Below are positions 17,314-25,825 of a DNA stretch of 60,704 bases, in pieces. Under the pieces are notes generated by a model that saw only the letters and a list, made by a program, of their open reading frames with translations, did not search any database and was not told the origin of the DNA. The position numbers and the translations under genes are program-made. This DNA comes from an uncultured Prevotella sp. (GTDB taxonomy: Bacteria; Bacteroidota; Bacteroidia; Bacteroidales; Bacteroidaceae): contig CAMJDL010000015.1 in the NCBI GenBank assembly GCA_946404405.1, positions 1 to 60,704 of the forward strand. Direction: 5' to 3'. Position 1 is the stretch's first letter. Each line of letters opens with the position of its first letter.

Positions 17314-19041
17314 TTATTCTTGTTTTGTTTTTGATTTCATACGGATATTGACGAAAATGGGGTAGATGTTAGCACTCCTCACCTGCATCATACGCTCTAA
17401 CAGCATTTCCGCTTGGGGAATCTTGTCAGAGAAACTGCGCTTTACGAAGGGGTTCTCAACCAGTTCGATATTCACAAAGAACGCATAGCCGCATTCTATT
17501 CGTTCCTCTTGCTGGGCATGGTTGACAGTAATGCTGCTAACCATCTCAGGAACGATGGAATAACGGTTCATCAGTTCCGTATAGCAGAATATCTTCATGT
17601 CGGCAGGTGTCACGATGCGGTCGTTGGTCACCATGTAGTATCGTACTAAGTTCTGTATGCTGTCGGCATCGGTTATCTCGTTGAAACCAAAGACGGGCTC
17701 GGCTATCTGTCTGATAGTTGTCGCATCAAATCCACCTGGAGCCACAAACAAACTGTCGGCATTCAGATGGCTGTTTACTTCAGCACCGTCTGTTGTCAGG
17801 TAGTCAACGTCCAAGCTGATGTTGGGTATTGTGTAGAACGAGTGTTTGTTCAGTAGTAGGTACACACCTTGTATGTTACGCACATCGTTCTCGTTGACGG
17901 CTTTGCTGAGACGGCCTAATGCCTCTTGCAGGGTGCTGATAATGCCCTGCGTGTTGGCTTCCCTCAAGTGTAGAAAAGCATAGTAGTCGCTGTTAAACTT
18001 GTTGATCAAGCTGTTCAGCAGTTTCAACAGTGTGCCGCGATTGAATCTGTCAGCTTCCACACGTCTCACTTCTACAGGCGTCTTGCCAAATAGCTGTTCC
18101 TGTGCAGGTGGTATCAGATGCATCAGCTGTCGCATCTTATTGTTCTCTTGAGTTGTCTCACTGAAACCAGCCACACGAATTATAGGTGAGGCCGATGTAA
18201 GCGTACACGTATTCAATTGGGCGTTTACCAGCATCACAGCGTTCAGTGAGAAGTGGTTCTTATCGAACACAAAGTTGTCGGCAATACCTGAGAAGTCGAA
18301 TACCATGTCTATGCTTTCGCTCTCGACGGGTATAAACTGTTTGGACACATGCTTCTTGACACAAAATAGTGCAATATTCTGCCGGGCCAATAGGTCGAGA
18401 CCCGTCATTGCTGCACGATAAAGCTGTGTGTGGTTGTATAGCAGGGCATCTACCGTAAAGCACGGCTGTAACGGCATGTCAGTAGGTTGCCAAGGCTTCA
18501 CTATGGGCAGCAGTTGTCCGTTGATAGTGACCTTGACGTCCTGAAATTGTGAATTTTTGATGGCAAACGTCATACCAGACAGGTCGGTGATGGGTTCGCG
18601 AAACTTCAGCGTCAGCTTCCATCGGCGTCCGTCCAAACGAACGATTGATCCCACCTCAGCATTGATGACGCGTGATTGTAAGAGAGGCATGAACTGAAAG
18701 CCTTCACCCCCCAGAAGAAAAGTGGTCTTCTCTGTCAGTTCCACATCTGGCACATTTTTTTGGGGCATGGCTTCTATCACTGCACTTGCAGGAATAGCAT
18801 GGCCCACTTCGTATGGTGTCAGCAGTCGTGCATATTCGTCCAGCACGTCCTGCTTCAAGCGCTCTATGTCGTTGTCGGTCTCGTTGGCCTGATAAGCCAG
18901 CGCGGTGACAAGCAGTGAAAACACAGGGTCGTGCTCCACGCCTTCCAGATTGTCAGCGTGATTGCTCTGTCGCCAGATGCTGATACTCTTGTCCAGCAGT
19001 TCTGAGGCGCGTTGCCGTGTGTCAAATATTTCTTGCTTCAT
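17314..19041 (-). CDS. Type VI secretion baseplate protein, TssF-like
   Basis: A 575-residue cytoplasmic protein. The N-terminus shows the TssF pattern: an acidic-aromatic start and HDPVFSLLVTALAYQANETD followed by a long helix and YARLLTPYEVGHAIPA, comparable to the 'DPxVxRLxxxfA' and 'LyPHYxxPxPS' elements of TssF. TssF forms baseplate wedges with TssG and TssE. Its neighbours are TssE-like upstream (6-base gap) and the ubiquitin-like gene downstream. It probably belongs to the Bacteroidetes (subtype iii-like) T6SS family. The family call rests on motif and context. Confidence 0.75.
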   Translation of the reverse strand: MKQEIFDTRQRASELLDKSISIWRQSNHADNLEGVEHDPVFSLLVTALAYQANETDNDIERLKQDVLDEYARLLTPYEVGHAIPASAVIEAMPQKNVPDVELTEKTTFLLGGEGFQFMPLLQSRVINAEVGSIVRLDGRRWKLTLKFREPITDLSGMTFAIKNSQFQDVKVTINGQLLPIVKPWQPTDMPLQPCFTVDALLYNHTQLYRAAMTGLDLLARQNIALFCVKKHVSKQFIPVESESIDMVFDFSGIADNFVFDKNHFSLNAVMLVNAQLNTCTLTSASPIIRVAGFSETTQENNKMRQLMHLIPPAQEQLFGKTPVEVRRVEADRFNRGTLLKLLNSLINKFNSDYYAFLHLREANTQGIISTLQEALGRLSKAVNENDVRNIQGVYLLLNKHSFYTIPNISLDVDYLTTDGAEVNSHLNADSLFVAPGGFDATTIRQIAEPVFGFNEITDADSIQNLVRYYMVTNDRIVTPADMKIFCYTELMNRYSIVPEMVSSITVNHAQQEERIECGYAFFVNIELVENPFVKRSFSDKIPQAEMLLERMMQVRSANIYPIFVNIRMKSKTKQE

Positions 19042-19047
19042 ATCCGA

Positions 19048-19497
19048 TTAGTTCCAAATGTTAAGTATGGTGTCATACTGATATTTCTCTTTTGTCTCTG
19101 TAATGATGCCGGTGACGGTGACGTATACTTTGCGTTCTTCGCGAATATACGACATCGTTGCAGTTACGTTCTCAAGCCTGGGCTCATACTTGATGATGGC
19201 TGCTTTTAGTTCGGTGGCAAAGGTGTTGAAGTTCTTAGAATTACCCGATATCTTCTTGTTATACAGTTCACTTGCCTCTTCGTCTGTTGGCTGAGAATTA
19301 TATATTACACCTTCACGCTCGTTGAATATTTCAAATCGCATGTTGTTGAAAATGAAACCAAACTGCGGGTCAATAGGACACTCGCCACAGGTGGAGCCCA
19401 GCAACAGGTTCAAGAAAGCATCGATAGCCTCCTTGGTATTGCTGGCGCGCATCAGTCCGCGTTTTGTGAGATTCAAAGGTGTTAGCAGGTTGTCCAT
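19048..19497 (-). CDS. GPW/gp25-like baseplate protein, TssE-like
   Basis: A 149-residue protein consistent in size with the phage T4 gp25/TssE family. The start (LNLTKRGLMRASNTKEAIDAFLNLLLGS) and PIDPQFGFIFNNMRFEIFN match the family's N-terminal segment, and the C-terminal half has ALKAAIIKYEPRLENVTATM, close to the gp25 'I..yEPRv..v.v' motif. It would start sheath assembly on the baseplate. Its first base overlaps the stop of the TssK-like gene, showing tight coupling. Confidence 0.82.
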   Translation of the reverse strand: MDNLLTPLNLTKRGLMRASNTKEAIDAFLNLLLGSTCGECPIDPQFGFIFNNMRFEIFNEREGVIYNSQPTDEEASELYNKKISGNSKNFNTFATELKAAIIKYEPRLENVTATMSYIREERKVYVTVTGIITETKEKYQYDTILNIWN

Positions 19498-20639
19498 TAT
19501 ATGAGTGGTATAAATTCTTTCTCCTCCGGCTCAGGCACGTAAAGTGCATTGAACAGGTGTTCGAAAAGTTCGGTATAGAGTTTCTCGTAAAGTTTTTCGT
19601 GCAGTTCTGTACTAAGGATGCGGCCCAAATCGGGTTTCAGGGTTTCTTCCATGTAGGTCGTGAATTCATTGGTCAGTTTTGAGGTCAATTCCTCACGTAG
19701 TTCTTCTTTGATGTTAGCCAATAGTTTTTCGTATAGCTCAGGGTTCAATTGGTCGTACAATTCCTTCTTGGCCTGAGCTAACAGGGCCTCGTAATCGATA
19801 GTGTCATCTTCCAGCACAACACCATCCAACATCGTGGCTGCCCCTGCCAGAAACTCTTCCACCCATCGTAGCCATTTCATCACGTCGCCTTGTGTGGGCT
19901 GTGGTATCTCCACTTGCTGTTCGGTATTCGGTTTCATGATAAAGTAATCCACGGCATGTGCAATTTCCTGTGTCAGATTAACAAAGTCGGCCACGCGTCC
20001 TTCCATATTAAAGGCCTTCATCATAAACATGTAGCGTTGCATGGCACGTTTGCCGTCACCTTCCTTCAGGTTGGCGTGCTCAGCCAGTGTAGTCAGTTGT
20101 TCAACGTAGTGCTGTCGCAGTGTGGCAAACACGCTGTGGCTTGACAGCATCAGACATGGGGGGATGAAATCGTTGTCAACAGAAAACACACCGTCGTTCA
20201 CCATGAAGCGTATGATAGGCAACACGTCATTGGCTACTAAGTCTCCTTTCGACATGATGGCGTAGGTGTACTGTGGACGAATGTAGGAAACCCCCTCTTT
20301 CTCGAATGTCGTTTGTCCAGTGCCCAAACCTACTGTCAAGTAGTATTCGCTGCCATACAATATAGGCACCGTCACACTTACGGGTTCGTCCACCTGTATC
20401 ATCTTGCCTGAAGGTAGCAGAGCCGTACACTGAAAACGTTCTACCTCAAACTTGTTGGTATAGAACGATCCAGAGCAGTGGAATGGCGTCTCTGGCAGTA
20501 CGCCCATGCATCTGTCGCCCAATGCGGCACGTATGGCCACCTGTTGTCTGACGTCAAGATTGGCATCCAAGTCAAGGAAGGTCTGAGCGGTCAGCTCCAT
20601 GCCCGGCTTCCAGTTGATTCTTGCATTGATGTTCACCAT
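19497..20639 (-). CDS. Type VI secretion baseplate protein, TssK-like, with repeated helical tail
   Basis: A 380-residue protein. The N-terminus (NINARINWKPGMELTAQTF), a beta-rich domain and the motif DNDFIPPCLMLSSHSVFATL fit TssK, the trimeric connector between baseplate and membrane complex. About residues 295-365 form a helical tail with repeated ELYEKL/ELHEKL heptad-like units, which may be a coiled coil. It begins 54 bases after the TssG-like gene; that gap holds AT-rich repeat words. Confidence 0.78.
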   Translation of the reverse strand: MVNINARINWKPGMELTAQTFLDLDANLDVRQQVAIRAALGDRCMGVLPETPFHCSGSFYTNKFEVERFQCTALLPSGKMIQVDEPVSVTVPILYGSEYYLTVGLGTGQTTFEKEGVSYIRPQYTYAIMSKGDLVANDVLPIIRFMVNDGVFSVDNDFIPPCLMLSSHSVFATLRQHYVEQLTTLAEHANLKEGDGKRAMQRYMFMMKAFNMEGRVADFVNLTQEIAHAVDYFIMKPNTEQQVEIPQPTQGDVMKWLRWVEEFLAGAATMLDGVVLEDDTIDYEALLAQAKKELYDQLNPELYEKLLANIKEELREELTSKLTNEFTTYMEETLKPDLGRILSTELHEKLYEKLYTELFEHLFNALYVPEPEEKEFIPLI

Positions 20640-20692
20640 ATATCTTATTCTTAATTCTCAACTTGAGAAAATTATATCCTTAATTTTTGACA

Positions 20693-21487
20693 TTATACTT
20701 TCAACTCCGAATTGTAGTCCAGTATGAGATTCTGGTTGGTTAGTGGTGGTCGGTTGTGCCATTTCACCACGATATCGCATTTTACGTCGAAAGGTATCAG
20801 CCATTCACCGATAAACTGCTTCACGGGCTCTATGTCCGTTGTCATTTGTTTATATTCTTCAGCAGTCATGTTCTCTATCAGCAACTCATAGGTCATCAGT
20901 GGCAACCACCTGTGCGTGTTGTCGGTCTCGCTATAGCGTCCGCGTCGGCATTCCACCTGACAGTTGAATAACGAGGCCAGAAGGTTACGTACCAACAGCA
21001 GGTCGCCCCTCAGCTGGCTGATAAAGGGCAACAGCCTTGCCAATTCTTGCACGTGTTCGTTTGTCTCTGCCGCCAGGTCATAGTGGAAATATGTCTTTAG
21101 CACATATTCCAGTTTACTGTCCAATAGCTCTGACACCTGTCGTTCGATAGCCAGTTTTCTTCGGAAGGCAAAGGTGTCGAAAGGTTGAAACAGATCGTTC
21201 ATCAGGTGCAATTTGGCTGCCTGCCGTTTGATGTTCGCTTTACGCTGTCCTTTTTTCAGACCTTGCTCGTTGAAGAGCATGCCTTGTGGCAACAGCTTCA
21301 TGAAGCCGTCGCGGGCAACCTGTATTTCGAAGGTTTCCTCATCATAGGTCAGCAGGTCGCGCGTATAGTTGCGGTAGAAAGTGCCCATGTTCTGCACCTT
21401 CCACTGCTCGTCCATCTCAGGGTAGAGATAGTTGATAATCATCTCTGCGCTGGCCTCCGACAAATTCTGGTTCGTTCGCCTAATCAT
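20693..21487 (-). CDS. Probable TssG-like baseplate protein
   Basis: A 264-residue cytoplasmic protein of unknown exact family. It has an N-terminal helical region with MLFNEQGLKKGQRKANIKRQ, a central helical pair including LLPFISQLRGDLLLVRNLLASLF, and a C-terminal segment ending PPLTNQNLILDYNSELKV. Its length, its place next to TssK-, TssE- and TssF-like genes and the LLPFisqlrgd...vRnLLasLF element suggest the TssG baseplate subunit. This is inference from context and weak similarity. It starts 14 bases after the E1-like gene stop. Confidence 0.6.
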   Translation of the reverse strand: MIRRTNQNLSEASAEMIINYLYPEMDEQWKVQNMGTFYRNYTRDLLTYDEETFEIQVARDGFMKLLPQGMLFNEQGLKKGQRKANIKRQAAKLHLMNDLFQPFDTFAFRRKLAIERQVSELLDSKLEYVLKTYFHYDLAAETNEHVQELARLLPFISQLRGDLLLVRNLLASLFNCQVECRRGRYSETDNTHRWLPLMTYELLIENMTAEEYKQMTTDIEPVKQFIGEWLIPFDVKCDIVVKWHNRPPLTNQNLILDYNSELKV

Positions 21488-21501
21488 CTGTTTCTTAACT
21501 C

Positions 21502-22653
21502 TTAATTATTTACTTCCACAAACCCATGGTTCGTATAAAGAATCTCACTCTCTGGTATTCCTAATTCCTTTAGCGTCAATTGCTGATAGGGGAAAGTGTC
21601 ATCTATCTCGTGATACTCATGTTGCAGCAGGTCGCCTGTCAGACATCCCCGCAGCGCGGTATGCAGTTCTATGTATTCAGCTACGGCTCTGGCAGGTAGC
21701 ATCACGTTCGTCTGCCGACCTGTCGCCTTGTGCTCTACGAAGTCCACAAAGGCATTCTCTAGAGTAAAGCTTACTTCGTCGCTCTTCAGTAGCATCTTCA
21801 GTCTTTTTAGACTTTCGCCTACAGTCATCATCGTCGTCATGTCTGATGCAATTACAGGCTCCCATCGTTCGTGTACAGGGCAATCGTCATCGTATGCCTG
21901 AAAACTCACGGTCTTCGTCGTCAGATGTTGTCCTTCATAACAGAACATCTTTCCACATAGTGACGTTAGTTCTCCTGCCTCCAGCTGCTCACGGTGTATC
22001 AGCTTCAGTGCCTCTTGCACCTGTACGGCAGCTATGACAGATGCCGTGATAGGGGTCGTGGCGGCACGTCCTGCTTCTTGGTTTCTACGAATGATGCCCG
22101 CGCAAGGCATACGCCACGCCAGGTCTTTTAGCGCTTCAGGTCCCAAATTGCATGCGTAGCAGTTCTCTTCAGGACGAAATACACGTGCCGTCCCCTCCAG
22201 TCCGTCAATGCCGCCGTCAACCCATGGTTTGTTCGCCCGCATACACAGACGGTTGATGCAGTATCGTGCCCAGCGATTGTCTACGCAGCCTATTACCACA
22301 TCCATGTTCCTTACGAGCCCTAGTCCTACGTCGTATGCAATATCACCGTTGATTGTCTCTACTTCGGTCTTGGGACTGATATCCCTGATGCGTTCAGCGG
22401 CAGCCTCTACCTTTGGACGTTGTAGCACGGCATCCTGTTCTGTAAACAGAATGGAACGCGACAGGTTTCTTGGCTCTACGCGGTCAAAGTCCACCAATGT
22501 CAGGTGTCCTACGCCTATCAACGCCAAATTCTTAAGTACTTCGTTTCCCAAAGCACCACATCCCACCACCATTATGCGTGCTGTGGCAACCTTCTCGGCA
22601 CTCATCCACGATAACAATGATAACTGGTCGTTTCTTGTCTGCTCGCTTGTCAT
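21502..22653 (-). CDS. E1-like ThiF/MoeB/UBA-family activating enzyme
   Basis: A 383-residue protein with a Rossmann ATP-binding loop (MVVGCGALGNEVLKNLA, residues 31-36), LVDFDRVEPRNLSRS (ATP/Mg site), a Zn site from C165-x2-C168 (CYAC) and C258-P-V-H261, a candidate catalytic Cys (MPCAGI, C194) and the helix TTPITASVIAAVQVQEALK. About 70 C-terminal residues (to FVEVNN) may be a beta-grasp E2-recruiting domain as in UBA-type E1s; that is inference. It would adenylate the C-terminal Gly of the Ubl at 16982-17305. The frame extends upstream to 22773, but a promoter -7 element lies inside that extension, so ATG 22653 was chosen. Confidence 0.85.
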   Translation of the reverse strand: MTSEQTRNDQLSLLSWMSAEKVATARIMVVGCGALGNEVLKNLALIGVGHLTLVDFDRVEPRNLSRSILFTEQDAVLQRPKVEAAAERIRDISPKTEVETINGDIAYDVGLGLVRNMDVVIGCVDNRWARYCINRLCMRANKPWVDGGIDGLEGTARVFRPEENCYACNLGPEALKDLAWRMPCAGIIRRNQEAGRAATTPITASVIAAVQVQEALKLIHREQLEAGELTSLCGKMFCYEGQHLTTKTVSFQAYDDDCPVHERWEPVIASDMTTMMTVGESLKRLKMLLKSDEVSFTLENAFVDFVEHKATGRQTNVMLPARAVAEYIELHTALRGCLTGDLLQHEYHEIDDTFPYQQLTLKELGIPESEILYTNHGFVEVNN

Positions 22654-22694
22654 TTTTGCTGTATTGACTTCTGCTCGCTTTAGATTATTGGGTA

Positions 22695-22702
22695 CAAAGA
22701 TA
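22695..22702 (-). promoter_or_regulatory. -7 element of the E1/baseplate operon
   Basis: On the minus strand this reads TATCTTTG, an exact Bacteroidetes -7 element. It lies about 42 bases before the chosen E1-like ATG at 22653 and just downstream of the kor terminator hairpin. All genes down to 11884 follow with short gaps or overlaps, so this may drive the whole baseplate/ubiquitin-like operon. Confidence 0.72.
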
Positions 22703-22716
22703 CGAATAAGTAAAGA

Positions 22717-22751
22717 AACTGCAAAGAAAAATCCGATTTTTCTTTGCAGTT
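22717..22751. terminator. Terminator of the kor operon (perfect 16-bp hairpin)
   Basis: A perfect inverted repeat: 22717-22732 pairs with 22736-22751 around the loop CCG. Each arm is AACTGCAAAGAAAAAT or its complement. On the minus strand it follows the korB stop by 50 bases and the stem ends in T-rich sequence. It directly abuts the promoter of the next operon. Confidence 0.85.
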
Positions 22752-22801
22752 CTAGTGAGAGAATCTTCACCAAAGGTGAAAGATAGCATTAAATATGCGT
22801 T

Positions 22802-23806
22802 TTATTTCACTTCCCAGATGTCGTTGGTCTCCAGCAACTCTTCGAAGTTATGGTACTTTTTCTGAGCGCTGACTTCAGCAAGCTGAGCATGGACGGCATC
22901 GTTGTAGGTGGGAGCCTCCACGTCGCGGATGACGCCAAGAGCGATGGGGAATCCGTCGCCATTACCCATGAGGGCAAGCTTCAACTGCAGGGTGTTGTCC
23001 TCGCAGTGAGCATCGTGAACCAGTACGTCATCGATGGTGTATCCATCCTTGCCGATTTCAACGACCTTCAGACCGAAGCCCTGCTGAACAAGACCGAACT
23101 CATTGTTCTCACCGAACACGAGTTTTTCGCCGTGCTTCACGTAGATGGCGTTCTTCTTACGGCCTTCCTTGTTATATACTGCCTCGTGACAGCCATCGTT
23201 GAAGATGACGCAGTTCTGCAGTACCTCAGTAACTGAGGCACCTTTGTGCTCGTATGCAGCCTTCAACACCTCGACAGTACCCTGGGCGTCAGTAGCCACA
23301 CAGCGGGCAAAGAAGTGTCCGCGGGCACCGAAGCACAGTTCGGCAGGACGGAAAGGATCCTCTACCGTGCCATAAGGGCTCGACTTCGAGACGAAGCCAC
23401 GGGGTGAGGTGGGGGAGTACTGACCCTTAGTCAAACCGTAGATGCGGTTGTTCAACAGGATCATGTTCAGGTCGATATTCCTGCGGTTAGCATGAATAAA
23501 ATGGTTACCACCGATAGCCAGTCCGTCACCGTCGCCTGATACCTGCCAGACGGTGAGGTTGGGGTTAGCCACCTTAGCACCAGTAGCGATGGCAGCAGCA
23601 CGACCGTGAATGGTGTTCATGCCGTAGGTAGCCATGTAGTGGGGCAGACGGCTCGAACAGCCGATACCAGAGATGACTGCTACGTTCTCAGGAGCTACGC
23701 CAATCTCGGCCATAGCCTTATGGAGTGAAGCCAGGAAGAAGTGGTCGCCACAACCAGGGCACCAACGAGGCTGGCCTTTCTTAAAATCTTGTGCTGTATA
23801 TTCCAT
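22802..23806 (-). CDS. korB: 2-oxoglutarate:ferredoxin oxidoreductase, beta subunit
   Basis: A 334-residue thiamine-diphosphate-binding beta subunit. RWCPGCGDHFFLASL and the TPP motif GDGDGLAIGGNHF...NLNMILLNN are typical, along with GLTKGQYSPTSP. With KorA it converts 2-oxoglutarate and CoA to succinyl-CoA, CO2 and reduced ferredoxin (or the reverse) in the cytoplasm. It starts 6 bases after the korA stop. It is a housekeeping gene placed between two parts of an injection-system locus. Confidence 0.92.
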   Translation of the reverse strand: MEYTAQDFKKGQPRWCPGCGDHFFLASLHKAMAEIGVAPENVAVISGIGCSSRLPHYMATYGMNTIHGRAAAIATGAKVANPNLTVWQVSGDGDGLAIGGNHFIHANRRNIDLNMILLNNRIYGLTKGQYSPTSPRGFVSKSSPYGTVEDPFRPAELCFGARGHFFARCVATDAQGTVEVLKAAYEHKGASVTEVLQNCVIFNDGCHEAVYNKEGRKKNAIYVKHGEKLVFGENNEFGLVQQGFGLKVVEIGKDGYTIDDVLVHDAHCEDNTLQLKLALMGNGDGFPIALGVIRDVEAPTYNDAVHAQLAEVSAQKKYHNFEELLETNDIWEVK

Positions 23807-23812
23807 AACTCT

Positions 23813-25660
23813 TTACTTCTTTAAAATGTCCTCGAATGCGTTCACTAACTCTTCTACAACGAACGGCTGACCCTTAACCTGATTGAACTGGTAAGGAACG
23901 AAACCATCGACCTTCATACGCAGGTAGGCAGCGAGCTGACCCATGTTCTGCTCGGCTACAACCACCTTCTTGTACTTCTTCAGTACATCGGCAGTGTTCT
24001 TTGGCAGTGGGTTCAGATACTTGAACTGAGCCTGAGCTACCTTGTAACCCTTCTGGCGGAGCTCATCCATAGCAGAGTGCAGATGACCGTAAGTAGAACC
24101 GAAACCTACGATGAGCAGATCGGCATCCTGAACGTCGCCGTCTACATCGAGATCGGGAACCTGGATATTGTCAATCTTCTGCTGGCGCAGACGAGTCATC
24201 AGGTCGTGGTTTTCGGGGTTGGTAGAGATAGCACCTGTAGCGTTGTCCTTCTCGAGTCCACCAAGGATGTGAGCAAAGCCCTCGCGACCAGGAACAGCCC
24301 AGTAACGTGTGCCGTTTTCAGCACGCATGTAAGGAGTCCACTTGCCCTTAAGCTCCTCAGGAACATAAGGAGGATTGATGGCATCGAGCTTAGCCATCTC
24401 TGGCAGCTTGAATGCACCAGAACCGTTAGCGATATATGCATCGGTGAGCAGTACAACAGGAGTCATGTGCTCAAGAGCAATCTTACAAGCCTGATAAGCG
24501 GCATCGAAACAGTCGGCAGGACTAGTAGCGGCCATCACGGGCATGGGGCTTTCACCGTTACGTCCGAAGAGAGCCTGCAGCAGGTCAGTCTGCTCGCTCT
24601 TTGTGGGAAGACCAGTAGCAGGACCACCACGCTGTACGTCGAGCACCACAAGGGGCAGTTCCATGATAACAGCGAGGTTCATAGCCTCAGACTTCAGGCA
24701 GACACCAGGACCAGAGGTGGAGGTGACGCCCAATGCACCAGCGAACGATGCGCCTAATGCTGAGGCACAACCAGAAATCTCGTCCTCACACTGAACGGTA
24801 ATCACACCGCAAGACTTGTGCTTACTGAGCTCATGGAGTACATCAGTAGCAGGAGTGATAGGATAAGAACCCAGATAGAGGCGCAGACCGGCTTTCTCGG
24901 CAGCGGCAATGAAACCGTATGCTGTTGCCTTGTTACCAGTGATGTCCATATAGCGTCCAGGAGTCTTCTCCTTAGTTTCTACGCGGTAAACATTGATAGC
25001 ACTTGAGTGTGTATTGTGACCGTAGTCCCAACCAGCCTGGATAACCTTGATGTTAGCCTCGGCAATGGCGGGCTTCTTAGCGAACTTTTCCTTCAGGAAG
25101 TTAGCGACGAGGTTCAGGTCGCGATCGAAGAGCCAGCAGACCAGTCCCAGTGCGAACATGTTACGGCACTTCATCATGGCCTTGTTGTCCATGCCTGAGT
25201 CTGCCAGACAATCCTTGACCATCGTGGTCAGCGGGCACTGGATGACGCGATCGGGGTCGATACCCATCTCACCGAGATAATCCTCAGTCTGGAACTGAGC
25301 CTTCTCCAGGTCTTTAGGACCGAACGAGTCGGTGTCGATGATAATCGTAGCACCCGGCTTGGCATAGCGATACTGCGTCTTCAGCGCAGCAGCGTTCATA
25401 GCCACCAATACATCGCACTTGTCGCCAGGGGTATACACCTTACCGGCACCGATGTGCACCTGGAAACCCGATACACCCGTCAGCGAACCTTGCGGGGCGC
25501 GGATGTCAGCGGGATAGTCGGGGAATGTTGAGATACCATTACCTACGGTAGCTGATACCGTAGAAAAGATGTTTCCGGCCAACTGCATACCGTCGCCGGA
25601 GTCTCCTGAAAATCGAACGACCACCTGGTCGAGCTCTTTCACTTCTAATTTTTCAGCCAT
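23813..25660 (-). CDS. korA: 2-oxoglutarate:ferredoxin oxidoreductase, alpha subunit (fused gamma-alpha)
   Basis: A 615-residue protein with the gamma domain at the N-terminus (VVVRFSGDSGDGMQLAGNIF) fused to the alpha (pyrimidine-binding) domain (AAEKAGLRLYLGSYPITPATD; QCEDEISGCASALGASFAGA; TSGPGVCLKSEAMNLA). This fusion is the usual form in Bacteroidetes. The frame is open to 25786, but the extension encodes part of an apparently structured leader, and the family start MAEKLEVKELDQVVV at 25660 was used. KorAB supplies reduced ferredoxin in anaerobic metabolism. Confidence 0.92.
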   Translation of the reverse strand: MAEKLEVKELDQVVVRFSGDSGDGMQLAGNIFSTVSATVGNGISTFPDYPADIRAPQGSLTGVSGFQVHIGAGKVYTPGDKCDVLVAMNAAALKTQYRYAKPGATIIIDTDSFGPKDLEKAQFQTEDYLGEMGIDPDRVIQCPLTTMVKDCLADSGMDNKAMMKCRNMFALGLVCWLFDRDLNLVANFLKEKFAKKPAIAEANIKVIQAGWDYGHNTHSSAINVYRVETKEKTPGRYMDITGNKATAYGFIAAAEKAGLRLYLGSYPITPATDVLHELSKHKSCGVITVQCEDEISGCASALGASFAGALGVTSTSGPGVCLKSEAMNLAVIMELPLVVLDVQRGGPATGLPTKSEQTDLLQALFGRNGESPMPVMAATSPADCFDAAYQACKIALEHMTPVVLLTDAYIANGSGAFKLPEMAKLDAINPPYVPEELKGKWTPYMRAENGTRYWAVPGREGFAHILGGLEKDNATGAISTNPENHDLMTRLRQQKIDNIQVPDLDVDGDVQDADLLIVGFGSTYGHLHSAMDELRQKGYKVAQAQFKYLNPLPKNTADVLKKYKKVVVAEQNMGQLAAYLRMKVDGFVPYQFNQVKGQPFVVEELVNAFEDILKK

Positions 25661-25689
25661 ATTAATAATGTTTACTATACTTTCAATAT

Positions 25690-25790
25690 AAAACGGCTGC
25701 AAGGATTGTGCAAACCGAGTGCAAAAAGCTCGCTTTATGCCGAGGTGCAGCCAATTCTCGCGGTGGCTTTTCAAAAGCCGCCGCAAAATT
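25690..25790 (-). promoter_or_regulatory. Structured leader / promoter region of korA
   Basis: On the minus strand this 100-base GC-rich stretch contains a hairpin with 12-base arms (25773-25784 with 25760-25771, one mismatch) and a region closed by GGCTGCA/TGCAGCC (25746-25752 with 25695-25701). Just after it a TTTG, 20 bases, TATATTGA combination resembles a second promoter close to the start at 25660. It could be a 5' UTR element of kor or a dispersed repeat with its own promoter. No known riboswitch was recognised. Confidence 0.45.
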
Positions 25791-25825
25791 ATTCATTTTT
25801 AGTGAAAACACCAAAAGAAATGACT

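Noticed and set aside
22208..22786. 192-residue open frame on the + strand opposite the E1-like gene
   Set aside because: It is antisense to a gene with clear motifs, has low-complexity Ser/Thr-rich sequence and no promoter or family features.
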